From Acidimicrobiales bacterium (GTDB taxonomy: Bacteria; Actinomycetota; Acidimicrobiia; Acidimicrobiales; DATDAH01): a stretch of 64,000 nucleotides of DNA. The stretch covers positions 94,037 to 158,036 of the forward strand of contig JAEUJM010000042.1 of the NCBI GenBank assembly GCA_016794585.1. The letters are read 5' to 3'. The position numbers and the translations under genes were made by a program. Under the pieces are notes generated by a model. It was not told the DNA's origin. It ran no database searches and saw only the letters and a list, made by a program, of their open reading frames with translations. Shown one piece after another: positions 40,072 to 47,802 of this stretch (position 1 is its first letter; every line of letters begins with the position of its first letter).

Positions 40072-40772
40072 GTCGCCAGCCCTGTCAGGAACCGGTCGAC
40101 CGCCGGCTCGGGCTGGGCCAGCACCTCGTGTACGTCCCCCTGCTGGGCGATCTGGCCATCGATCACGATCACGGCGTGATGGGCCAGTCGTAGAAGCTGT
40201 GCCATGTCGTGGGTCACCCATGCGCTGGGAATTCCGACGCCAGCCAGTTGCAGCGCAAGTTCCTCGATGACTCCTGTCGACGCGGTGTCAAGGGCACTCG
40301 TGGGCTCGTCGAAGAGGACGAACCGCGGCTGGGTGAGCAACGTACGCGCCAAGCACATGCGCTGCGCCTCCCCACCCGAGAGCGCATCGGCCTGGCGGGC
40401 ACCGAATCCGGCGAGACCGACCCTTGCGAGACCGACCTCGATCTCGTCGTCGGTCGCCGCGGGACGGCCGGTGCGCAAGTTGTCGGCCACGGTCCCCGGG
40501 AGCGGCGTGGGCCGCTGGAAGACCATGCCGACCTGCCGGCGGTGCTCGAGCACATCGAGCCTGTCGAGCGGGACGCCCATGAAGCTGACCGCACCTGCGC
40601 ACGGCGCGTCGAGACGGTTGCACAAGCGCAGCAGAGTCGACTTCCCGGATCCGGAAGGTCCGGCGATGACGGTGATCTGGTGATCTGGGATGAAGCCGTT
40701 CAGCCGCTCGAGAACACGGCGCCCGGACTTCTCGACGACGACATCGTCGAAGTCGAAGAGTCGTCCGTCCAT
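40068..40772 (-). CDS. FetA-type ABC transporter ATPase
   Basis: A 234-residue ABC ATPase. Walker A AGPSGSGKSTLLRL (about 37-50), signature LSGGEAQRMCLARTL, Walker B FVLFDEPTSALD, and the switch His in WVTHDMAQL. It starts about 30 bp from the operator-like palindrome shared with the divergent ArsR gene, so the pair is probably ArsR-controlled. It overlaps the permease start. Confidence 0.9.
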   Translation of the reverse strand: MDGRLFDFDDVVVEKSGRRVLERLNGFIPDHQITVIAGPSGSGKSTLLRLCNRLDAPCAGAVSFMGVPLDRLDVLEHRRQVGMVFQRPTPLPGTVADNLRTGRPAATDDEIEVGLARVGLAGFGARQADALSGGEAQRMCLARTLLTQPRFVLFDEPTSALDTASTGVIEELALQLAGVGIPSAWVTHDMAQLLRLAHHAVIVIDGQIAQQGDVHEVLAQPEPAVDRFLTGLAT

Positions 40773-40800
40773 GGACCGGGAAGGTAACGCAACACCCCCT

Positions 40801-40822
40801 CATCTGCACAATCGTGTAGATG
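40801..40822. promoter_or_regulatory. Inverted repeat, probable ArsR operator
   Basis: CATCTGCAC, a 4-nt AATC spacer and GTGTAGATG form an 8/9 inverted repeat between fetA (start 40772) and the ArsR gene (start 40863). This is typical of an ArsR-family operator controlling both directions. Confidence 0.7.
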
Positions 40823-40862
40823 AGGTTGCGCGAGAGCGCTGCGCTCGGCCATCCTTGGGGTG

Positions 40863-41222
40863 ATGCCCCTTCCGGCCGACCACGATCCGGCCGGAAGGCC
40901 GATGGGAGATGACGAGGCCGTCCGAATCGCCGAGGTGATGGCGGCCTTCAGCACCGGGAGCCGGATCAAGATCCTCTTCGGTCTCTTCGACGATCGGCGA
41001 ACCGTCGAGGAGCTGGCCACTTCGATCGATCTCAGTGCGCGCCTGGTTTCACAGCAGTTGCGGGTGCTCCGCCTCTACCGCCTCGTCGCCGGCCATCGCG
41101 AGGGCCGTCATGTCCATTACCGGCTGGCGGACGACCATGTCCGTGAACTCCTCGTCGCCATCCGGGCCCACGGCGACCACGTACTCGAGGGGGAGCCGGC
41201 GAGCGCCCCCTCGGTCGGTTGA
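40863..41222 (+). CDS. ArsR/SmtB-family metal-sensing repressor
   Basis: About 119 residues (ATG at 40863; a GTG directly upstream at 40860 is equally possible). Winged helix with SARLVSQQLRVLRLYRLVAG as recognition region. The C-terminal helix reads DDHVRELLVAIRAHGDHVLE, i.e. Asp/His-His pattern of the alpha-5 site of SmtB/CzrA-type sensors that bind Zn, Co or Ni. No Cys pair, so Cd/Pb/As sensing through thiols is unlikely. It is divergent from fetAB with an operator-like palindrome between. Confidence 0.87.
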   Translation: MPLPADHDPAGRPMGDDEAVRIAEVMAAFSTGSRIKILFGLFDDRRTVEELATSIDLSARLVSQQLRVLRLYRLVAGHREGRHVHYRLADDHVRELLVAIRAHGDHVLEGEPASAPSVG

Positions 41223-41265
41223 CCACGTCGCGTCCGTGGGGCCGGGTCGGAGTACCCTCGGGGGG

Positions 41266-41628
41266 ATGGGTCGCCGGCCGATGGGTGCCTTGGAAGGCGA
41301 AGTCCTCGCGGTGCTGTCTGCCTCGTCCGAAGCGATGACGCCGAGCATGGTCCAGGAGTCCTTGGGTGCGGAGGTTGCCTACACGACGGTCGCCACCGTG
41401 CTCGGACGCCTCCAAGCCAAAGGATTCGTCGTTCGTCAGCCACACGCCCGCACCTTCCGTTACGAGCTCGCCGTCGACGAGTCGCGCATCGTCGCCGATC
41501 GGATGCATGGTGACCTCCGCCGCAGCGCGGACCGTCGAGGTGTGCTCCAGCGTTTCATCGGGGAGCTCGACCCAGAGGAGGCCGCCGATCTTCGCTCGGT
41601 CCTCGACGAGACCGGTGGTTCGCGGTGA
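41266..41628 (+). CDS. BlaI/MecI/CopY-type repressor
   Basis: A 120-residue winged-helix protein starting at MGRRPMGALEGEV (GGGGGG upstream). MGALEGEVLAVLSASSEAMT, then VAYTTVATVLGRLQAKGFV and a C-terminal dimerisation part (RRGVLQRFIGELDPEEA) are the BlaI/MecI pattern. The CxCx4CxC metal site of CopY is absent, so copper sensing is unlikely. A protease-driven BlaR1-like release is more probable, matching the M56 gene next to it. Boxes of TACANNTGTA type occur at three nearby promoters. Confidence 0.88.
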   Translation: MGRRPMGALEGEVLAVLSASSEAMTPSMVQESLGAEVAYTTVATVLGRLQAKGFVVRQPHARTFRYELAVDESRIVADRMHGDLRRSADRRGVLQRFIGELDPEEAADLRSVLDETGGSR

Positions 41629-42491
41629 TGGAACCCTGGTTGATCCTGTCGGCCGTGGTGCTCTCTGCCGCGGCCCTGGCCGGCCCACGGGCGACGGCGC
41701 AGCTTCACCCTGCGGTCACTGTCCGAGCGGTCACGATCCTGACCTCGGCGGCCGCTGTCGCATGGATGTCCTGGGGACTGTTGGTCATCGGGGCACTGGC
41801 CCTCGACATCACCCCGCTCAGTGAAGCTTCCCGGGTCGGGCAACTCATCTCCTTGCACGACCCTGCGCCGCGATGGCTCGCAGCAGCGGCGGGTGCCTGG
41901 GCGATCTGGTCTGCGTGCCGGGTGGGTGCCGACGAACGGCGGCGACGCAGTCTTCATACCTCTCTTCCTGGCACTGCTGGCATCGTCATGGTCGAAGCCG
42001 ACGACTTCGTGGGCATCGCCGTACCGGGTCGTTCTGCACGCATCGTGCTGTCGAAATCGGCGATGGAGTCGTGCAATCCGTCTGAGCGGGCGGTCGTGAT
42101 CGCCCACGAATGGGCGCACCTTCGCCACCACCATTCGCGATACGTGCGGATCGTCGTGGCCTCGGCAACGGTCTGTCCTTGGCTCCGCCCCGTCGAGCGC
42201 GCCGTCCGCTTCTGTGTCGAACGTTGGGCCGACGAGGACGCCGCGGAAGTCGTCCAGGACCGGCTACTCGTCGCCCGCACCATTGCCCGTCTGGCCCTGG
42301 ACGTCGGCGGTGACCGCACGGCGCTCCCGTTCACCCACGGTGACACGTCAGCCCGTGCACGGGCGATGCTGGCGCCGGCACCGGTGACGCCTGACATCGC
42401 CGCACGCAGCATCGTGGCCGGCGCGGGTGCGACGGCAACCGGCATCGCCGGGTCAGGCTTGCAACTTCATCACGCCTTCGGAGTGCTCTGA
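41625..42491 (+). CDS. M56-family (BlaR1-like) membrane metallopeptidase
   Basis: A 288-residue protein starting at a GTG overlapping the BlaI stop. N-terminal TMs (WLILSAVVLSAAALAG; VAWMSWGLLVIGALAL), then a cytosolic M56 zinc protease domain with HEWAHLRHHHSRY (HExxH) near 161 and RFCVERWADEDAAEVV providing the third ligand Glu/Asp. No large C-terminal penicillin-binding sensor domain as in BlaR1/MecR1, so the signal sensed is unknown. It should cleave or trigger loss of the adjacent BlaI. Confidence 0.85.
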   Translation: MMEPWLILSAVVLSAAALAGPRATAQLHPAVTVRAVTILTSAAAVAWMSWGLLVIGALALDITPLSEASRVGQLISLHDPAPRWLAAAAGAWAIWSACRVGADERRRRSLHTSLPGTAGIVMVEADDFVGIAVPGRSARIVLSKSAMESCNPSERAVVIAHEWAHLRHHHSRYVRIVVASATVCPWLRPVERAVRFCVERWADEDAAEVVQDRLLVARTIARLALDVGGDRTALPFTHGDTSARARAMLAPAPVTPDIAARSIVAGAGATATGIAGSGLQLHHAFGVL

Positions 42492-42528
42492 TCTGACTCC
42501 ATGGGCCCGACGGGTGTCCGAAGTAACT

Positions 42529-42542
42529 ACCACATCTGTAGT
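42529..42542. promoter_or_regulatory. BlaI-type operator box 1
   Basis: ACCACATCTGTAGT matches the palindrome ACTACANNTGTAGT with one mismatch. It lies 11 bp before the GTG start of the acetyltransferase gene at 42554. The motif contains the core of the TACANNTGTA boxes bound by BlaI/MecI-family repressors. Confidence 0.65.
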
Positions 42543-42553
42543 AGTATCCGGAG

Positions 42554-43249
42554 GTGAGCGACTTCGGCGTGCGTCCCCTCAGCTTGGACGACCTGGAGTG
42601 GACATCAGGTCTGCACCGGAGGGGCCTGCGTCCGAGCTTCTTCTCGGAACTCGGTCCCGGGTACCTGCGGGCGTACCATGCGTCGTTCGTCACGAGTCCG
42701 CACGCGTTCGGATTGGTCGCCCTGGTCGACGGCGAAGGCGCGGGGTTCGCCTTCGTGACCACGAACGGACCGGCGCACTACCGCACGGTCGTCCGCCGGT
42801 GCGGGGTCCGGCTCGCCATCCGTGGGGGAGCCGCGCTTGCCGTTCGCCCCAGGCTGCTCGTGCACTTCGTGACCACCCGTGGTCGTAGGTACGCGCGTGG
42901 TGCGCGCCGTCTCGGTCGGAGCGCGCCGAAGGCAGCGGTCGCACGGCTGCAACGACCGACAGCCGAAGTGGTGCACGTCGTCGTCGATGACCGCTGGCGC
43001 GGCGCTGGTCTGGGTTCTTGGCTCATCGCTCACGTCGAGCTCACCGTGCGCGGCCTCGGCAGCCAGGCGATCGAGGCCAAGACGTACGACGCAGCTTCCT
43101 TCTACGAAGCGAACGGTTGGCAGCGCGCTGGCGACGCGGCAGATCTCGAGGGCGGAACGCTGCAGATCCTGCGGCTTGCCCTCGACGCCGGCGAACAGCC
43201 ATCGGACCAACGACACGCCGCCGACCTGAGCGCGAACGCCCGGCGGTGA
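42554..43249 (+). CDS. GNAT-family acetyltransferase
   Basis: A 231-residue protein with a GNAT fold: VVHVVVDDRWRGAGLGSWLI carries the acetyl-CoA-binding R/QxxGxG/A motif (RWRGAGLG), followed by AKTYDAASFYEANGWQRAG, the typical C-terminal yYekxGF element. N-terminal part resembles N-acyltransferases with PSFFSELGPGYLRAYH. The GTG start lies close to BlaI-type box 1, so transcripts may be leaderless or nearly so. Substrate unknown. The next small gene overlaps by 4 bp. Confidence 0.8.
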   Translation: MSDFGVRPLSLDDLEWTSGLHRRGLRPSFFSELGPGYLRAYHASFVTSPHAFGLVALVDGEGAGFAFVTTNGPAHYRTVVRRCGVRLAIRGGAALAVRPRLLVHFVTTRGRRYARGARRLGRSAPKAAVARLQRPTAEVVHVVVDDRWRGAGLGSWLIAHVELTVRGLGSQAIEAKTYDAASFYEANGWQRAGDAADLEGGTLQILRLALDAGEQPSDQRHAADLSANARR

Positions 43250-43533
43250 GACGATGTGTGGTCGCACTCACACTCGCTGCGGCCGTCCTCTTGCCTGCAC
43301 CCCCGACCCCGGTCGACCAAGGGCCGGGCACCATCGTGGTCGATGGCGGCGAGGCGGCCACCTTCGTGGTGTCGTCGCCTGACCCGAACGCCACGGCCGA
43401 CACGGAGGACGCCGCTGAAGCTGGCTCGACGGTTGCGTTGGTGGGCTGGGCCATTGTCGTGCTCATCGGCGCATTCGGCGCCTACGCGTGGTGGCGCGGA
43501 CGGAGAGCGGTCCGTTCGTCGGAGCTCACATGA
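43246..43533 (+). CDS. Small exported membrane protein
   Basis: A GTG overlapping the preceding stop starts a 95-residue protein (VRRCVVALTLAAAVLLPAP...). It has a signal-peptide-like N-terminus, an acidic external stretch (ATADTEDAAEAGS) and a C-terminal TM (STVALVGWAIVVLIGAFGAY) followed by WWRGRRAVR. I do not recognise it. It is co-transcribed with the acetyltransferase, hence likely within the BlaI regulon. Confidence 0.6.
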   Translation: MRRCVVALTLAAAVLLPAPPTPVDQGPGTIVVDGGEAATFVVSSPDPNATADTEDAAEAGSTVALVGWAIVVLIGAFGAYAWWRGRRAVRSSELT

Positions 43534-43581
43534 CGTCCTGCACGGCCGTGGTGCCTCGCCCACTGCTCACCGGGGGCTCTG

Positions 43582-43935
43582 ATGCCAGAGGATGAATCCC
43601 TCCTCGCGGCGCGGGGGGTGCCCTCTCGCTACGGGGCGCTCCACTGGGCGCTGTGCGCGCCCAGCCCGACCGTCATCGAGCTCTCGTTCGCTGCCATCCA
43701 CCGGCTTGGTAGCAACCTCCCGCACCGTGCTCGGACAGACGCAGGCTGGTGGTCGAACGACGAGGGTGGACATCCCCAGCGCATGACGTGGCTCGCCGCG
43801 GGCCGACGTGTCCAGGCGATCGATGTCGAGCGCAGCCGCGTCAGGTTCGCGCTGGTTGGCGAACCACGGTCCGAAACGCCGGCCCCACCGATTCCCGAGG
43901 AGTCCGGAGGTCCTACGGCTCGCGACGCCGGCTGA
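43582..43935 (+). CDS. DUF7662-like small protein
   Basis: The 117-residue product reads SRYGALHWALCAP, then VIELSFAAIHRLGSNLPHRA, WWSNDEGGHPQRMTWLAAGR and VQAIDVERSRVRF. This is the pattern of the DUF7662 domain (an aspartate/tryptophan-rich module seen in restriction and mobile contexts). Function unknown. No clear promoter box; it may follow the previous genes, 48 bp upstream. Confidence 0.6.
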   Translation: MPEDESLLAARGVPSRYGALHWALCAPSPTVIELSFAAIHRLGSNLPHRARTDAGWWSNDEGGHPQRMTWLAAGRRVQAIDVERSRVRFALVGEPRSETPAPPIPEESGGPTARDAG

Positions 43936-43982
43936 CGGTTCGAGCCTCGCGGTCCTGCGAACCGACACAGGCAACCTGAGTG

Positions 43983-44597
43983 TCAGTAGGTACGGGTTAT
44001 CACCGCTAGATCACTGAAGGGGGCCAGACGTGAGCCGCCGAGGTGGTGACGATCGACCGTCCACGCCGGGCTCCCCTCGAACACGGCCACATGCTTCGGG
44101 TTGTGATACAGCAACATCAGGGGGCTATCCCTTTGCGGCAGCGCCGCTATTCGCTCCCGCAACCGGTCCAACGTGTCGAGGTCGAACGGGTTGTAGAGGT
44201 AGAACAGCGAACCGTCCTCGGGCAGCAACTCGACGGCGTCACCGCAGACCACCGTGCAGCTCGAATGACGGTTCATGCGGGCGCTGGCGCGCGACGCCGT
44301 GCGAGGATCGATCTCGACCCCCACGATTCGGTGCTCGGGGTAGTGCACGGACCAATGTGCCAGGACCCGTCCCCGCCCACACCCGACATCGACGAGGACA
44401 TCGCCTGGACGCACTCGCCCCGCAAAGATCCGGCGGAGGGCGACGTGGTCGCTGTTCTCGTGGTCGATGGACGATCGTCCTGGCCGCCGCCACGTGCCAA
44501 CGACCGGTCGTCCAGAGCGAATGTCGACGAGTGCATTGCGCGCCCCTCGACCCAGGTAGACAGCCGACTGCAGCCAGGTTCTTCGGCTGGTACTCAT
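43983..44597 (-). CDS. SAM-dependent class I methyltransferase
   Basis: A 204-residue protein; the ATG at 44597 is preceded by a TTG at 44600. VLVDVGCGRGRVLAHWS gives the SAM-binding GxGxG region, and GVEIDPRTASRA and VCGDAVELLPEDGSLFYLYN the second and third motifs. The substrate is not deducible; YNPFD resembles the NPPY/F-type motif IV. Its start lies directly next to a perfect BlaI-type box (44600-44613), so it is probably part of that regulon and translated from a short or absent leader. Confidence 0.75.
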   Translation of the reverse strand: MSTSRRTWLQSAVYLGRGARNALVDIRSGRPVVGTWRRPGRSSIDHENSDHVALRRIFAGRVRPGDVLVDVGCGRGRVLAHWSVHYPEHRIVGVEIDPRTASRASARMNRHSSCTVVCGDAVELLPEDGSLFYLYNPFDLDTLDRLRERIAALPQRDSPLMLLYHNPKHVAVFEGSPAWTVDRHHLGGSRLAPFSDLAVITRTY

Positions 44598-44599
44598 CA

Positions 44600-44613
44600 A
44601 CTACAAATGTAGT
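44600..44613. promoter_or_regulatory. BlaI-type operator box 2 (perfect)
   Basis: ACTACAAATGTAGT is a perfect 6-2-6 palindrome containing TACAAATGTA, which matches the BlaI/MecI/CopY core TACANNTGTA. It abuts the start of the minus-strand methyltransferase gene. The remaining 44614-44753 shows nothing else. Confidence 0.75.
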
Positions 44614-44753
44614 AGGGATGAACGGTAGTATCGAGCCGAAGGGCAAAGGGATCGGTTCCCGCGTGATCGCAGACGAAGGTGTTCGCGATCGGCAGGGCAG
44701 AAAGGGACCATTGTCCTGTTGCCCATCGAAGGTCCAGTCCTGGAGGCTCGGAG

Positions 44754-45794
44754 CTAGCTGTCGAAGGCCAGGTGCAGGTGATCCTGGTGGACGGTGTTGG
44801 TGAACGCCGCGCCGCCGGGGCCGTCGAGATCCCACGGCGAGCCCAACTCGGTCACGCCGAGGGCGAGCAGCTCGCCGGTGAGGGTATGGAGCGAGCCGGC
44901 AGGGTCGCGCTGGGAGAGGACCGGTTGGCCGTCCACCGCCCAGATGTCCACGCCGCGACCGCGGGTGTGGTTGCTGACCGACACGGAGTCGAAGACGTTC
45001 TGAGGATGGCCACTGGCGAGGACGGTGACCGAGACGGTGTGTTCAGCGGCCATGTCGAGGAGGAGGCCCAGCACGCGATCGTCGGTGCCCCCCCGCTGGA
45101 TGTCCCACCGGGCCGAATCGGGAAGATCGATGGCGCTGTTGGCCAACACCTCGCTGGCGGTTGCCGACAGTGCGACGGGGGCGTTGGGCGGTGAACCACC
45201 GATCGACGCGACGCCCGTGACGTTCCAGGTCTGATCCGTGCGCTCCAAACGGACATCGACCGTTCGAGTAACCGACCGTTCCTCGCCCTCGCGAAGCAAC
45301 CGCTGGCGCACCACGACCATGACCGAGGCCTGGGTGTCCGTGAGGCCCCCGAGTTGCGGGTAGACGATCTCGCCCACGGACGCCGAATCGCTGGCCTGGA
45401 GACCCGTGGCCGCGTCGGCGACCATCGGGTCGACGCCAATCGACTCGATGCCTGCGCGGACATCCGCCGGGGCCGTCCCGACCTCATAGGTGGTGATGGC
45501 TTGCACCGTGTCGGCCGCCAGTTGCTTCGCGTCAGCGGCAGGCTCCCCATCGAGGGGCGCGTATCGAACAGGCGCTGGCAGCGTGATTTCGGTCGTCGTC
45601 GTGGTGGACTCGACGGTCGGGGACACGAGGGTGTCCCCTGTCGCACTCAACGGAGCCCTCGTCCCGCTTGCGCACGCGGCCGTGACCAGCGCTACCACCG
45701 CTGCCGAGATCAGGGCCTTCACAGTGGTGGGGAGATTCGGACCCGTGCGCGCCCTTTGCGATCGACGCACCGGCAGCTCAACGACCCGACCCAA
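44754..45794 (-). CDS. Lipoprotein with M15-like peptidase signature
   Basis: A 346-residue lipoprotein: signal with lipobox ALVTAACASG (Cys41), Thr-rich spacer, then a domain of about 130 residues (ARTVDV...-type mixed fold). A C-terminal part follows in which SNHTRGRGVDIWAVDG gives His and Asp ligands and VHQDHLHLAFDS gives HLH, the zinc pattern of M15/LAS D-Ala-D-Ala peptidases. A role in peptidoglycan trimming fits the BlaI/M56 theme, though catalytic residues beyond the ligands cannot be confirmed. It lies 46 bp after the 54-residue TM gene, whose promoter holds BlaI-type box 3. Confidence 0.7.
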   Translation of the reverse strand: MGRVVELPVRRSQRARTGPNLPTTVKALISAAVVALVTAACASGTRAPLSATGDTLVSPTVESTTTTTEITLPAPVRYAPLDGEPAADAKQLAADTVQAITTYEVGTAPADVRAGIESIGVDPMVADAATGLQASDSASVGEIVYPQLGGLTDTQASVMVVVRQRLLREGEERSVTRTVDVRLERTDQTWNVTGVASIGGSPPNAPVALSATASEVLANSAIDLPDSARWDIQRGGTDDRVLGLLLDMAAEHTVSVTVLASGHPQNVFDSVSVSNHTRGRGVDIWAVDGQPVLSQRDPAGSLHTLTGELLALGVTELGSPWDLDGPGGAAFTNTVHQDHLHLAFDS

Positions 45795-45840
45795 CGTTGG
45801 TCAAGAGTCCGCTGGTCGTCCATCGCCCAAGTGCGAGAAG

Positions 45841-46005
45841 TCACGATCGCCACGGGTAGGTGAAGATCGCGATGGCGGCCAGCTCGAGGACGAGCAGGGC
45901 CACCATGAGGAGGTCCCAACGAAACGGGGGGCGATCGTCGTCCTTCCAGCTTGGCGAGGGATCGTCGACCCTTACGGTTTGCGCGCTGAGGTGATTGCGA
46001 ACCAT
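45841..46005 (-). CDS. Small single-TM protein (54 residues)
   Basis: An ATG at 46005 opens a 54-codon frame (MVRNHLSAQTVRVDDPSP...) ending with TGA at 45843-45841. The first 28 residues are charged and the rest is one TM helix (LLMVALLVLELAAIAIF) plus a short TYPWRS tail. It lies 15 bp downstream of BlaI-type box 3 and 46 bp before the M15-like lipoprotein, suggesting an operon. No homolog is recognised; a real product is inferred from codon structure, promoter and context. Confidence 0.6.
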   Translation of the reverse strand: MVRNHLSAQTVRVDDPSPSWKDDDRPPFRWDLLMVALLVLELAAIAIFTYPWRS

Positions 46006-46019
46006 GAGGCTGCGACACT

Positions 46020-46033
46020 ACTACCTTTGTCGT
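46020..46033. promoter_or_regulatory. BlaI-type operator box 3
   Basis: ACTACCTTTGTCGT matches ACTACANNTGTAGT with one mismatch in each arm. It lies upstream of the minus-strand 54-residue gene (start 46005) and could also influence the plus-strand gene at 46103. Confidence 0.5.
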
Positions 46034-46102
46034 AGGTGGTTGAGGCACAGCGTTCGGCCGGGGTGCGTACGTCGCTGCTGTTCGGAGCCGTAGGTTTGGA
46101 GC

Positions 46103-46414
46103 ATGGAGGTCGCTGTCCTGTACGTGCCCGCTTGCCCGAACCTGGACCGTGCTCGCCGACGCCTGCAGGAGGCTCTCGACGCCGCCCACATGGCGGCCAC
46201 CATTACCGAGACCGAGATCTCGTCACCTGAGGACGCCAGTCGAATGAGGATGTCGGGCTCACCTACCATCCTCATCGACGGACACGATCCGTTCGCCGAG
46301 CCGGGTGACCGCGCATCCATGTCCTGTCGGCTCTACCGCGCGAGCGGAGCGATTGAAGGCGCCCCCTCGGTGGAGCAGCTCGTCGCGGTCCTGGAGCGAT
46401 CGGCCTCGCCCTGA
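46103..46414 (+). CDS. Thioredoxin-fold protein of mercury-resistance clusters
   Basis: The 103-residue protein begins MEVAVLYVPACPNLDRARRR (a thioredoxin-like strand with a single Cys in ACPN) and has GSPTILIDGHDPFAEPGD and a conserved SCRLYR motif. Genes of this shape are frequent beside actinobacterial merR, merT/merA or organomercurial-lyase genes. The role is presumed mercury binding or redox. It is convergent with the MerT-like gene just downstream. A frame starting near 46036 is less likely. Confidence 0.6.
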   Translation: MEVAVLYVPACPNLDRARRRLQEALDAAHMAATITETEISSPEDASRMRMSGSPTILIDGHDPFAEPGDRASMSCRLYRASGAIEGAPSVEQLVAVLERSASP

Positions 46415-46425
46415 CGCCAAAGGGG

Positions 46426-46722
46426 CTAGTGGTCGGCGCTTGTTATCGCCACCTTGACGGTGGGCGGGGCCACTGAGACCGGTCCGTCGACCTCCGCGTC
46501 GCCGCAGCTACCGCGCCGTCGGCGCCTGACGGTGAGCCAGGCCAAGGCCGCGACCGCAGCGGTTACCAGACCGGCAACCCCGATCACGACGGTGCTGGCC
46601 AGGCCAGCGATGGGCAGCCCGCCGAGCAACGCAAGGATCGGGCCCGCGCAACACGCGACACAGGCCACGACGCCCAACCCGACCAGGCCGAACCCGTCGC
46701 TCTTGGCCGATGGGCTGGTCAT
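46426..46722 (-). CDS. MerT/MerF-like small membrane protein
   Basis: A 98-residue protein with two TM helices (FGLVGLGVVACVACCAG and ASTVVIGVAGLVTAAVAALAW). The motif ACVACCAGP places a Cys pair in the first helix, as in mercury transporters MerT and MerF, and a further Cys lies in the basic cytoplasmic part (RRGSCGD). The start overlaps the end of the merR pseudogene, so it was co-transcribed from the MerR-type promoter at 47416-47447. Other copper or thiol-type carriers of this size cannot be excluded. Confidence 0.55.
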   Translation of the reverse strand: MTSPSAKSDGFGLVGLGVVACVACCAGPILALLGGLPIAGLASTVVIGVAGLVTAAVAALAWLTVRRRRRGSCGDAEVDGPVSVAPPTVKVAITSADH

Positions 46723-47407
46723 GCCGGCACCCCGAACAGGGAGTACACGATCTCTTGGGCATCGGCGGGCGCGGTCACCTCGAGGGCGGCGCCCCGGTCA
46801 TCGACCGTGACTGCGAATCGGAAGAACATGCAACACGCCTGCTCGGCGACCACCAGGTCAGCGACCCGGGCCTAAGGCGTCCCAGGGGCAAAGGTGAGCC
46901 GCACCCCGCTGTCGATAGCGGTGCGGGCCACGACGGGAGCCAGTGCTTCTTGCCACTCGTCGAGCCGGCCCGGCATGTCAGCGGCGCGGACGAGGCAGGG
47001 TGCGTCGTGCAGCCGCAGTTGTCGTCGCAGGGCCCTTCGGGGGTGTGTTCGCTGAGGGCGGCGGCCGCCTCGCGGAGCTGGGCGCTGAACGCAACCATCT
47101 CGACAAGCCGCTCCTGAGTCTCGGTGAGCTTCGCCTCGACCAGGCCTCGGAGCCTGGCCTGGACCGGTTCGCACCGCTCGCCCTCCCAGGCGGTCACGAG
47201 ATCGGTGATCTCCTCGAGGGTGCACCCGAGCTGCTTGGCCCGGGCGATGAACGCCAACCTGGCCAGCGACTGGTCGTCGTAGAGGCGGTAGCCCGCGTCG
47301 GTGCGCTCGGTGGGCGCCACCAGCCCGACATCTTCGTAGTAGCGCAGGGTGGTGGCCGGGAACCCGCTACGGCGGGCCACCTCGGCGATCTGATAGGTCG
47401 TCGTCAT
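46719..47407 (-). pseudogene. MerR-family regulator pseudogene (frameshift plus nonsense)
   Basis: The N-terminal part is an intact MerR regulator (TYQIAEVARRSGFPATTLRY, then YRLYDDQSLARLAFIARAKQL and CTLEEITDLVTAWEG). Near 47009-47011 a one-base deletion shifts the frame; the natural continuation (APCLVRAADMPGRLDEWQEA) is in another frame, which meets a TAG at 46874-46872. Beyond it the same frame continues with VADLVVAEQACCMFFRF and ends at 46719, overlapping the MerT-like start. The missing C-terminus holds the expected Cys motif. Both lesions would abolish a full product; a sequencing error is possible for either. Confidence 0.78.
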
Positions 47408-47415
47408 CCCGGCCA

Positions 47416-47447
47416 ACGGTACGGCTTCGAGTCGACTCGAAGGTCAA
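47416..47447 (-). promoter_or_regulatory. MerR-type promoter of the mer pseudogene operon
   Basis: On the minus strand TTGACC (47447-47442), a 20-bp spacer and TACCGT (47421-47416) frame the perfect palindrome CTTCGAGTCGACTCGAAG (47425-47442), the hallmark of a MerR-activated promoter. The ATG at 47407 lies about 8 bp downstream, which suggests a leaderless transcript. Confidence 0.78.
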
Positions 47448-47466
47448 GGGCGAATCTCGATTTGGT

Positions 47467-47796
47467 CTACCTGGGGGCGTACATGATGACAGCGACCCCG
47501 ACCAGGCAGATCGACGCGCCGACGTAATCGAAGCGATCGGACCGGAACCCGTCAACGACCGTCCCCCAGACCAAGGACCCGGCCACGAAGATCCCGCCGT
47601 AGGCAGCCAGGATCCTCCCGAAGTCGTTTTCGTCCTGGAGGGTGGCGACGAACCCGTACGCGCCGAGCGCGGCGATGCCAGCACCGATCCAGACCAGGCC
47701 CCGATGCTCACGGACGCCCTGCCACACCAGCCACGCGCCGCCGATCTCCGCCAGGGCTGCAAGTCCGAACAGAAGGAGGGATCGGGCAACCGACAT
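47467..47796 (-). CDS. YnfA/UPF0060-family small membrane protein
   Basis: A 109-residue protein with four TM helices: [53 protein letters not shown] and [15 protein letters not shown]. The pattern is diagnostic of UPF0060 (YnfA), an SMR-like small transporter family of uncertain substrate, often found next to metal-resistance genes. Its promoter has a MerR-type structure (47803-47833) with the ATG about 7 bp after the -10, so metal-responsive expression is likely. Confidence 0.88.
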   Translation of the reverse strand: MSVARSLLLFGLAALAEIGGAWLVWQGVREHRGLVWIGAGIAALGAYGFVATLQDENDFGRILAAYGGIFVAGSLVWGTVVDGFRSDRFDYVGASICLVGVAVIMYAPR

Positions 47797-47802
47797 CTGC
47801 GA

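Noticed and set aside
41266..41628. Copper-sensing CopY
   Set aside because: The CopY C-terminal Cys motif is absent and an M56 protease gene follows, so a BlaI-type mechanism is more likely.
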